Source: Saccharum officinarum (taxonomy: Eukaryota > Streptophyta > Magnoliopsida > Poales > Poaceae). Taken from it: 64,000 bases of DNA. Positions 10,324 to 21,202 of this stretch are shown here, piece by piece. A program made the position numbers and the translations under genes. Under the pieces are notes generated by a model. The model searched no databases and was not told where the DNA came from. It saw only the letters and a list, made by a program, of their open reading frames with translations. Within the stretch, counting starts at the first letter, position 1. Every line of letters starts with the position of its first letter. The DNA is taken from the NCBI GenBank assembly GCA_020631735.1, contig CM036201.1, positions 79,832,502 through 79,896,501 on the forward strand. The letters run 5' to 3'.

Positions 10324-13300
10324 CCCCCCCTTGGTCTCACGCCAATGTCTCCAAGCACATCCTTTCTCTCCTCCAAGAAGCAACCTACCATTCGATTCCT
10401 GGCCTGAATCATATTACTCGGCTTCGCGGTCGGAACGACTTATCCGGCCAACTAAGTGTTAGACTGCGTTCAACATGACTCAAGGACGTACAGCGAATCG
10501 GTCCTTAAACGACTCAGACGGGGATAGATCCACACCCAAGACCTCCATGCCTTGTTGCTTCACTATCGTCATCCCGCCCGGTCTCATTTCATTTTATTAA
10601 CACATGGTTCCATTCCACGATAGCAAATATAGCCAACCGTGCCATATATGAATATCCCTATATCTCGCAGGTGACAAGAAATCACCTGACTTCTACCGCT
10701 TAAAGCAGGGCTAAGCATCTACTCGATCCTAGTCTATGTAGGATTCAAGGATTCTTATATCTGGACAAGGAATGATATAATGCAGCAAGGGTTTCCAACC
10801 AACTCCTATCACTTAATGCAACCATACTTATAACATATATAGAATTAATTGCTTTGAAGATAGAAGGCTTATAATGCTCCGGGGCTTGCCTGGGATCTGA
10901 CTCAAGTTAGAGTATGTCAGATGAATTCACTTGGCGAGCATCCTCCCATCTAGCACTTGCCTGATCCTTCTATCTTCGGGATGGATCCACCATACACCGT
11001 CTTCGGGTTTGGCTCCAACGCCACATCCTTCACACGTTTCTGCTAGCGTACCTATATGAGATGCAACCATGCACATGTGTGAATGCATAGAAGTGCAATA
11101 ACTATAGCAATCATGCAAGCATACATAAGTTTTAATAAACACCTAGAGCTAATTAACTTAACTACCCTCAAAGGCATAAGTCACACTTAACAATATACAA
11201 GCAAACAACTATAATTGGAATTTGTTAATTTCTGGACAAGCAAATAGTAGCTTCACAAATCAATCATATCTGGAGATATACAAATCCAAATGATATGAAA
11301 TAAGACATTACAGAAAGCTTACGAAATTCTCTATATTTCATTTAATATCATCACAGCATGATTCTAAAGTTTAACATGTCGAATTTACACAAATACAGAA
11401 ACTGGTCTAACAAGACAGAGAGCAAGCAATTTTGTACCCCAACTTTAAACAGCTATAACTCCTAAACCACATGGCCAAATGCCACCAAATTTTAACAGCA
11501 GCTAGATACCTAAATTATCTACAACTTTTGTATAAATAAGTTTCACAACAAAGCACATTATCATGAAGAACTTTGCTAAGTTCCCAGATCTGTCCAGAAA
11601 CCTCATTTGCAAGAAATAATTATTAACTTCCATTGCAAACATATAATTGGGCAAAACCAACTTTACCAACATTTCATACATGACTAATGAACATCATAAA
11701 ACATAGTGTCAATTACTAAATAAATTCTTTTAATACATTTTCTTAATTTATTTAGATCATAAGGTGGAATTATGACCACATCATAAAGATACTCAATAAA
11801 TTCTACCAAAATTACAGGGGTCTACAAATGCTCTCAAAAGTCTACTGTCCAAATTTCAATCCATTTGCGCAAGTATATCAACCTCTATGAAAAAGACAAA
11901 TAGCTATTGCAATAAATCATGTGAGAGCAAGTTAAACCTAAAACTCAATATTTTCTATGAACACATGGCCATAGAATGAACTAACATCAAAGAGCAACAT
12001 CATAATAAGGTGATGGAACAATATTTTCTATTTTATCATTTATATATTATTTATAAGCTATTTATTAAGCCATAAACAAGTTAACTCAATAACTTGAGCA
12101 TACAGTAAGCAATGGCCATGAAATTTATACCACAGTACATCCATAGCATGCAAGCCTACCATAAAAATTTCACATCAATTGGAGCAGCACAACTCAAGAT
12201 ATAAAAATAACAAGCAATATAATGTAAATTCCTTATTTATCAAGGTCCAATCAAAACCCTAAGAAAATAGTGAACAAATAGTGTGTTTAATATTTTTCCT
12301 AGCAAGTACATGTCATCACAAAATTAACAAAACAAGAATCACCATTTTTGGGGTTCTAAAACTCAAGATATGGCTCTGGTCAAGTTTATAAGCATTTTTG
12401 GAGTATTTTTAAAGCTTAAATAAAGACATTAGAAAACTTCTACAAACATGTAACATATTATGACTTCACTGCATAGATCTTTTCTCAAGGTTTCCAAAAA
12501 GTCTACATTTGCTATTTTTGGAATTACCTAGCATGAACTATGGAATTTAGAAGATTTACCCAAAATCTAAAATTCAAAATCAGCATTTCCTAACCCTGAC
12601 TGAATTTGCTAGGCGCACCCAAACATACACCCAAACTCTGTCACCACTTAACCGACATGCGGGACCCGCTGCCTAGATGGCCCCACCTGTCATCCCCAGA
12701 GAAAGAATAAAGAGAGGGAGTCGATCCTCTTCTTCCTCCGGTCGACGAGGAAAACAGAGGAGGCGACGGTGGCTTGCCTGCCGGCCGACCTCCGGCTAGC
12801 CGGGCGGCGCTCCTATGGCGAGCGATGGCGGCAGAGCATCACCATGCCCGTCTGCACCCATGGGTGGTCGCAATGTGGCAGGAGATGGTCGGTAGGTGAC
12901 TGGCCACGGGAGCAGTCGGCTCACCCCTGGCGGCTAGCAGTAGGCCGGCTCCGGCGGCTGCAATGGCCGAGGAAACGGCGGGTGAGCATCAGGGGGCTTG
13001 TGCGCTCTCATGGGTAGTCATGGCTCGCACCATGGTGGTCTGACGTGGCCCGGCCATGGGCGCCGGCGGCTCCCCTCCGAGCGGCACGGTGACGGTGGCG
13101 CTCCGGCAGCTAGAGTTGACGAGCGCACGGCACCTGGAGCGGAGAGCATCATGGCTACGCGGGGCAAAGCACGGCGAGGTGGAGACGGTGGCCTTGGTGA
13201 AGAGCTGTGGAGTGCTTGGTGTGGAGGCATGACGGCGGCCATGGGACTCGGCCCGGCCGTCCATGGCGGAATTGGCCGCGTCCTGCGCGAGCGAGCGCCA

Positions 13301-14860
13301 GAGAGCGAGGGAGGGGCTCAGACGTCTGCCCTTGAGGGCGCAGAGGCACGGGGCACACGTCTAGGGAGGTGGAGCACGTGGCATCTGCACTCGGCCATGG
13401 TAGGGGCGCAAACTCGTGCATGGTCGCCATGAGGCAAAATGTCGAGCACGTGGCGGGCGCGGTTCAGCCCGACTTCGGATCCAATTTCAGCATATTCCAG
13501 CGAGATTCGGAACAGACGCCCTATACAAAAGATCTTCACCTTTATCTGGTCTACCAACTTGATTAAGGGTGATAGGCCATTAGAGCAACATATTAGGAGG
13601 TAATTAGGCTCCAAAGTCGACACTGTCAGCGACTTGATAGTGATTAAGCTTTGCTCGGTTTTCACTAGTTTTGAGATGCCAAAACTGATCCAAATAATTC
13701 CAACTTTTTACATGTTCTTCTCCAAGGAATATACTCCAACTTTTATATTTGGCTCAACTTAAGTTGCTTAACAAAAATTGGAGAACGCGGAATGCCAATG
13801 TATCGATGTCGAAAGGTAACAAAGTAAACTTTTGCTGTTTTCGGAACTATTTTTGAAGATCCAAATGAACTCCAAACTTGATGAGACCTGATTCATTGGA
13901 TCCATCATGAAAAGTACTTCAACTCCTAGTAAGGATTTAAATTGAGCTACCACACAATTTTAGAAGATACAATTGCATGAACATGGCAACTTTCTGCTGT
14001 CAATCCAGGACTTAGAATATTCTAAGTGTTGGGAAACAGCCCTAAACTTGGCTTGTGGTCCCTTTTTGAGTATGTTCCACACATTTTCATGACTTGACTC
14101 TTAAACAAAGTTTATTCCTTATAAAATTCTCTACAACTTTGTAAAAGGGTGCTCAGTCATGTAGAACTTCTAGGTCACACTTTTGAAATGGTCAAACAAA
14201 AGGGTTCTAGGGTCCATACATGGTCAACCATCACTTAGAAGCACATTTAGGCAAAATGATCAACATGAACATTGTTCCATTAAGTGTCCTAAGTGTAGTT
14301 AAGGTGTTGTAGAGGCAAACATACACACCATGCATAGGTTGCACAAAAGTGTAGGCCTCACATGCCTTGAAACATAGAATTCAGTGAAATGCTATAGTTG
14401 TTTCACGTGGTTGTTTCAATTGTTTCCTGTGTTTGTTTCAAGATACCTGCTACACATGTTCCACTAGAGTGTTCCACATGTGTCCAAGTGGTGTTGCACA
14501 TGCTGCATTTGTATGTTGCATAAACACTAGTTCCCATGGGATGTAAGGCAGGTTTAAGTTATAATCCAAACAAGCATATAACTTATCATTTCATGTGACT
14601 TTTTGATTCTAAACTTCATGAAACTTTTCCAGGGATCAATATAGATAGGTACTAAGGTGAGACACATGAATATATTGCCATAACACCATCCAAGCATATA
14701 TCTTTGAAAAGGAACCTATATGTAAAGCAATGGTGCAACATCCAACTTTAGGTTAGGCTCATCTCCATAGGTTGACCTGGACATTGTCATCTCCACTTAA
14801 TCTGTCATGTTTAAGCTCAAATCCATTGCTTAGTGATTGACAAACACCTGGGGTGTTACA
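10324..14860 (-). mobile_element. Long gypsy-type LTR fragment D1, host of the Sirevirus
   Basis: The minus strand begins TGTAACACCCCAGGTG at 14860, a typical Ty3/gypsy LTR start, directly abutting base 14861 of element B's LTR. Bases 10324-10730, reverse complemented, align with 24188-24560 (D2), so both belong to one LTR family. If D2 supplies the missing end, the whole LTR would be roughly 5.5 kb. AT-rich flanks surround a GC-rich core (about 12700-13450) whose short overlapping ORFs look spurious. No polyprotein is present. The left part is interrupted by the Sirevirus at 10323/10324. It could be a solo LTR or one LTR of an element continuing to the left. Confidence 0.7.
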
Positions 14861-15170
14861 CGAGCTGCCGCAGTCGGCGAGGGGGGTCTGAGCGCGGGTG
14901 CGTGCTACGGCGATGGTGGTGGGGTCGGCGCACGCGCCGTTGTCGGGGCATCGGACGAAGCGAGCGAGCAAGAGAGAGAGGGATGGGGAACAGGCGGGTG
15001 ATGTCAATGCCACGGTGCATGATAAATTGAAGAGAGATAGCTAGGGATAGATATAAAATGGATAAGATTTAGAAGGATATAGAGCTCAGATGACTTATAG
15101 TTTTTGAAATGCATTTGAAAATAAATTTTAACGCGAGTGATTTTTGAATGTGAATTTTTGGGATGTTACA
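14861..15170 (-). repeat. Element B 3' LTR fragment
   Basis: Starts TGTAACATCCC at 15170 on the minus strand. It is interrupted after 310 bases by the D1 insertion; the rest must lie left of D1, outside the window. The minus-strand tract GGGGTAGGTT (15171-15180) just upstream is the polypurine tract. Confidence 0.88.
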
Positions 15171-15173
15171 AAC

Positions 15174-18100
15174 CTACCCCACTTAAAATGAATCTCGTCC
15201 TCGAGATTTGTCTGGTTCCTAAACAGATGGGGAAACTCCTTTCTTAGGGCATCTTCTCTTTCCGATGTTGCTTCTGCTTCAGTGTGCCTACTCCACTAAA
15301 CACGACAAATTTGGACTATTGTCATTCTTGTTTGCTTGGTGACTGTGTCTAATATTTTTATTGGCACTTCTTGATACCTTAGATCATCTTGTAAATCAAT
15401 AGTGTCTGGTGATATCTGTTCTTCTGGTACTCTAAGACTTTTCTTCAATTGGGAAACATGGAACACATTGTGTATATCTGACATTTCTTCAGGTAGCCAA
15501 ATACGGTAAGCTACAGCTCTAATTCTTTGTAACACTTGATATGGTCCGATATACTGGGGTGCTAGCTTGCCCCTAACTTGGAACCTTCGAGTCCCTCGAA
15601 TTAGGGAAACTTTGAGGTACACAAAATCTCCAACTACAAAGCTTAGCTCTCTTCTTCTTTTATCAGAATAGCTCTTCTGATGTGATTGTGCTTCTTTCAA
15701 TTTTTCTCTGATCTCTGCCACACGGTCTTCTGCTTCTTTTATAAGGGAAGGCTTAAGCAAGGTCCGTTCTCCAACCTCTGACCACATTAATGGGGTCCTA
15801 CATTTTTTTTCCATATAGGGCTTCAAAAGGTGACATACCTAAGCTGGCTTGATAGCTATTATTGTATGAAAACTCTGCATAAGATAGACTCTTCTCCCAA
15901 TCTTTACCATAGGTAAGCACACGTGTTCTCAGCATATCTTCCATGATCTGATTTATTCTTTCGGTCTGACCATCTGTCTAGGTGTGATAGGCTGAGCTAA
16001 AATCTAGCTTGGTGCCCATGGCTTCATGCAGTCTCTTCCAAAACTTAGAGGTGAATTGGGTACCTCGGTCAGATACAATCTTACTTGGTACACCATGTAG
16101 TTTTACTATATTATCCACATATAACTGTGCTAGCTTGTCTCCACTATACTTGGTGCGCATAGGTATAAAGTGAGCAACCTTGGTAAGACGTTCCACTATT
16201 ACCCATATTGAATCATTCCCTTTCTGAGTTTTGGGTAATCCATTCACAAAATCCATGCCTATCTCATCCTACTTCCAAACTGGAATAGGCAATGGCTGCA
16301 GCAAATCTGCTGGTTTCTGATGCTCTGCTTTAACCCTTTGGCACACATCACATTGTGCAACAAATCATGCCACATCTGCTTTCATACCATTCCACCAACA
16401 TCTTTCTGTTAGGTCCATATACATCTTGGTAGCACCAGGGTGGATAGAGTATGCTGAGTTATGAGCTTCATCAAGGATTAGTTATTGAAACATTCCTACT
16501 TTGGGCACACAAATCCTATCCTTATACCACAAGGTTTCTTTGTCGTCCACTGTGAAGTATGGGGCTTTCTTTTCTCTAGTTTGCTCATGAATCTTCATCA
16601 GATCTTTATCCCTATGCTGTGCCTTCTTAATTTCTTCCTCTAGAGTTAGTTGCACCTTCAGACTACCATTTTGAGGTTGGCATACTATATGCATGTTCAA
16701 GTGTGCTATCTCTTCTTGTAGATGAGTGTTTTTGGATAATAACTGTTGACCATATGATCTTCTACTTAGGGCATCTGCAACCACATTGGCCTTTCCTGGG
16801 TGGTAATGAATCTTGAGGTTGTAGTCCTTGATTAACTCCAACCATTTTCTTTGCCTTAGGTTCAAGTCTGACTGAGTGAAGATATACTTCAAACTCTTGT
16901 AATCCGTGTAGATTTCACACTTGTTTCCAATGAGATAGTGTCTCCAAATCTTGAAAGCATGCACTATAGCTGCTAACTCTAAATTATGGGTAGGGTAATT
17001 TTGTTCATGAGGTCTAAGCTGCCGGGATGCATAAGCTACAACCTTTCCTCCTTGCATGAGAATACATCCTAAACCTTGTCTTGAGGCATCACAATATATG
17101 ATGAAATCTTGGTGAATGCCTGGCAAAGTTAACACTGGTGCTGTTGTTAATCTCTTCAATTCTTGGAAACTCTTCTCACATGACTCTGTCCAGGTAAATT
17201 TCTTATATTTTCTGAGAAGCTCTGTCATGGGTCTAGCTATCTTGGAAAATCCTTCTATGAACCTTCAGTAATATCCAGCTAATCCAAGAAAACTTTTGAC
17301 TTCACTAACATTTGTGGGTTGTTACCAATGAGAGACAACTTCTACTTTCTCAGGGTCCACTGCAACTCCTTCCGCTGTCAGGATATGACCTAGAAATGCA
17401 ACTTTCTCAAGCCAAAATTCACACTTGCTAAATTTGACATACAACTTGTGTCTTCTTAGCTTCTCTAGCACTACTCTCAAGTGTTGTCCATGTTCTTCAG
17501 CACTCTTAGAGTAGATAAGTATGTCGTCAATGAAGACTACAACAAACTTATCTAGCTCCTCCATAAATACCTTGTTCATGAGGTTCATGAAACAAGCAGG
17601 GGCATTGGTTAATCCAAAGGACATCACTGTAAACTCATATTGCCCATATCTTGTTACAAAGGCTGTTTTAGGGACATCACTGTTCTTGATCTTGAGTTGG
17701 TGGTAACCTGATCTCAAATCAATCTTGGAGAAATACTTGGCTCCTTTAAGCTGATCAAAGAGGTCATCTATCCTTGGTAGGGGATATTTATTCTTGATAG
17801 TGACTTCATTTAGGGATCTATAATCCACACACATTCTCATGCTTCCATCTTTCTTCTTTACAAATAGGACTGGGGCTCCCCATGGTGAAGAACTAGGCAT
17901 AATATAACCTTTCTATTGCAATTCTCTCAATTGCTCCTTTAGTTCCGCTAACTCTGCAGGGGCCATTCTATAAGGTCTCTTGGCTATAGGAGCAGTCCTA
18001 GGGATAAGATCAATGATGAACTCTATATCCCTATCTGGTGGCATTCTAGGTAGTTCCTCAGGGAATACATTAGGGTATTGTTACACTACTGGCACTTCTT

Positions 18101-19787
18101 CTATGGTCCTTGCATCTAAGTTGAAGACTATTGGGTTGACTTTAGATCCTCGGGTTTGGCATTTCACCTTAATCCCTTCTTGGTTAACTAATGATACTTC
18201 CTTAGTGGCACAACTAATAACTCCATTGTGTCGTGTTAACCAATCCATTCCAAGGATAACATCTATTCTTTTAGACTTGAGCACTACTAAGTCTGCTAGG
18301 AAAACTATCCCACTTAAGATGATCCTTACATTTAAACAACCTAGATGACATTTGATGTCAGACCTAGGTGTTTCGGTTATTAGGGGTAACTTTAGTAGTA
18401 CTATGGGTATTTTATGCTTCTCAGCAAAACTTGATGATATGAATGAATGTGATGCTCCAGAATCAAACAATACTGTTGCAAGTACTGAATTGACTAAGAA
18501 CTCACCAAGTACCACTCCTGAAGCATTCTAAGCATCCTGAGCATGAATGTGGTTGACACGAGCTCGATCATAGGATTGCTGAGGTTGCTTCACCATCTGG
18601 CTGTTATTGGTGGTGTTGGTGTTGTTGCGAGGAAAACCACGGTTGGCTCTAGACACTGCAGGTCTTGGTCCATTAACAGTATGGGACTGGGTGGACACTG
18701 TTGGGTTGTTCTTATAAGGACAATTGACGATGTAGTGTCTAGTCTCATGGCAATGAAAGCATGTGTTGCCATTGTTGGTGACTTGACCAATGTTGTTTTG
18801 TTGGGTCTTGCCATAAGTCGGATGCTGATAAGTTGTCTTGGGCTGATATGATGGCTGCATCTGGTTAGAGGCACTGGCAGGAGAGCGAAACTGCATTGGG
18901 GCTTGAGTTTGCTGGCTTGGTTGGCTAAATGTTTTTTTGCCTCTGGGATCTAACTCCTTGAACTTTGCGCTCTAAGAACTTGCGCTTGTTCTCCTTCCTT
19001 TCTTCAGTTTTGGCCACATCAGTTAGGATGGTTCAGTTCATCAAGGTATTGACGTCTAGATAGATCTGTGGGGTCATAAGAGTTCTCAACTCACAGGTCA
19101 GTCCTTCTATGAACTTTGTCTGCTTCTTGGCATCAGTGTTGACTAATTCTGGGCCATAGCGAGATAACTCACTGAACTGAAAGATGTATTCACTCAGAGT
19201 TTTGCTTTCTTGCTTCAAGTTGCGAAATTCATCAGCCTTCAACTTCATGATTCCATTTGGAATGTGGTACCGACGGAATTCTTTCACAAATTCTTGCCAT
19301 GTGATGGTATTGGCATTGTCCACAGCTCCACTATAGGCTTCCCATCACGAAAGGGCAATTCCTATCAGCTGGTGAGTTGCTAACAGAACTCTATCCCTTC
19401 CATTATAGTGGATTGTGTCCAATTTCCTTTCAATGACCTTAAGCCAATCATCTACTTCCATGGGGTTGTTAGATCTAGCAAAGGTGGGTGGCTTAAGCCT
19501 CATGAACTCAATCATTTTGTCCTGGACTCCAGCTCCACGGTTGTTCCTAGGGCGGCTCATGCCTTGGGCTAAAGTCTCCAAAAGGAGGGTTTGAGTTGCC
19601 ATGACTTGTGCTAAGTCAATTATTGGAGGAGAAACTCATCTTCTCCATTATGGTTCTCAATCTAACTCACTTCATCTTCATAGACACCATCAACATTTGC
19701 ATTGGCTTGACTATCAACTGGATTTTGACTTTGCCTGCTAGCTACACGGCCACTTGGTTGGGAGCGAGTAGCTGGCTTAGGAGGCAT
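15174..19787 (-). pseudogene. Element B gag-pol with chromodomain, inactivated
   Basis: Pieces run 5' to 3' on the minus strand. Gag starts MPPKPATR at 19787 with the retrotransposon-gag domain near 19323-19033, and the zinc knuckle CFHCHETRHYIVNC is near 18760-18720. Aspartic protease (LFDSGASHSFIS) is at 18515-18081. RT (17900-17322) has VDYRSLN and the catalytic FIDDILIYS. RNase H (17228-16482) has CDASRQGLG and the ADALSRR end. The integrase core is at 16256-15978 (VSDRGTQFTS). The C-terminal GPYQVL module and chromodomain-like end lie at 15826-15296. Breaks include stops near 19675, a frame change near 19630, stops at about 18080, 17915, 17310, 17265 and 15297, and others. Several are TAG, TAA or TGA where the family has CAG, CAA or CGA, that is, C-to-T changes. 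The frame runs almost to the 3' LTR, as usual in this lineage. Confidence 0.9.
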
Positions 19788-20148
19788 CTGTTGGTTGAGA
19801 TGAGGAGGAAAGTATTAGATAAGTGTTAGATCTCTTGAGTGATATTTTGTTTATTAAGGCGTTATATTTTTATAAAAAAGTGCAAGTTTTTAAGACTTGC
19901 TATCCCGTAAGGGAACACACGTAGAGCACTCAATTAGCACAACCAACAGGCACAAATATATATTTTGAATAGGAGGGTGGTTTACAGCATAATAAAAAAA
20001 TATGCGTGCTACAATACGATTCATCTCCTTTGGGGTAAACAAAAGTGAAGTAAACTTCACTTCCCTAAGACAAAAGGAGAAACTGGGTACAACTAATCTT
20101 TAACTTTCTCGAACTGAATGGCTTCATTCTCTTGGTGTTTGAGAAGGA

Positions 20149-21059
20149 TCATTCTTTCGTCATCTGTGGTTCTTCCTTCAGAATAAGAGGCAGGTCGCCG
20201 TCATCTTTTGGTGGTGGCTGGCTGAGGAGGAGGATTTCTTCTTCCTTAGGCTCCAACTCCGAAGCTTCATGAGAGGTTGCTATGGGTGGGGGAGCTGATG
20301 GTCCTTCAATTGCCAGTCTTTTTCTTGTCTTTAGGGGCATGATTGGGATCTCTTCCAAGATTATGGGCTCTTGGTCTTTCAGAGCTAGCATTCTTCTCTT
20401 GGCCCTGGTGACAAGGTAGGCATCCTTCAACTCCTAGGCATGACGATCCTCAACTTCCTTCATGGCTTCAGAAATGGTAGTTTCACGACTCTCGGCTGCA
20501 GCTGCTTGGGCCTGAGCTTCTGCAAGCTGCACATGGAGCTTTCTAACCAAGATCTCAGCTTCTTCCGCACGGTGGATGCACTTCTTCAACTCTGAGGCAT
20601 GTTTATCATGTTGCTTGTCCAAAGCAAGTAGGTATGTGGTCATGAATACCACAGTTGGGTCATCCTCAAGGGAATAACGTCCCTACAAGATGTCCATGCG
20701 GGTCCTCCAAACTGGCCGATCTCTTTCTTGGGGTGGAAAGAATCTCATGGGTGTACGGGCAATGGGCTTCTCGTAGGTTTGGCATAGGTACCTCAAGGCT
20801 TTGCGGTGGCAGCTTGATATGTATCTGCAAACCAAAATCCGGTCGCAGTTATACTCCATGCTTCAGCTATGTCAGGGAAGTCTTCACTTTTCCCGACATA
20901 TACGGTGACTTCACACCGTTCAGTTTCATACTCTATGTATTCTCTGCCTTCATATTTCGGGTGATCCTTGATTCCAAGTCTTTGCATGGTAGCATACAAG
21001 AGCTTAGGAAAGCCTTCGACATTTAGACAGTAGCTACTAGTCCAAACTCCTTCTGCCAT
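20149..21059 (-). pseudogene. Extra ORF (ORF0) between primer-binding site and gag of element B, decayed
   Basis: ATG at 21059, about 130 bases after the primer-binding site; end TGA at 20149; about 300 codons in all. The first segment (21059-20793) is hydrophilic with motifs TSSYCLNVEGFP and YETERCEVTVYVG. After a 1-base frame change near 20800, the frame continues through a TAG at 20685-20683 into an alanine/glutamate-rich coiled-coil-like part (LAEAQAQAAAAESRE). A second TAG (20436-20434) precedes a basic then proline/acidic tail. It resembles uncharacterised hypothetical proteins I recall from grass genomes. It has no similarity I can see to gag, pol or envelope. Function unknown. About 360 bases without a clear ORF separate it from gag. 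Confidence 0.65.
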
Positions 21060-21187
21060 CTGAGAGAAATAGATAAGAGTAAATATTTTTTCAAATTGAG
21101 GGGAGAGGGTAAGAACTTTTTAAAAAATACTTTTGTTTTGAAAATACTAGTCCAGAAAGCCTAAGGTTGCATCCTATAGCCAACTAC

Positions 21188-21200
21188 GGCTCTGATACCA
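21188..21200 (-). other. Element B primer-binding site (initiator tRNA-Met)
   Basis: Minus strand TGGTATCAGAGCC, two bases after the 5' LTR end. It fits the complement of the tRNA-iMet 3' end exactly over 12 bases. Confidence 0.9.
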
Positions 21201-21202
21201 CC

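Noticed and set aside
12769..13665. Cluster of GC-rich ORFs up to 144 codons on both strands
   Set aside because: They overlap in opposite frames within the GC-rich core of LTR D1; no domain and no codon signal.
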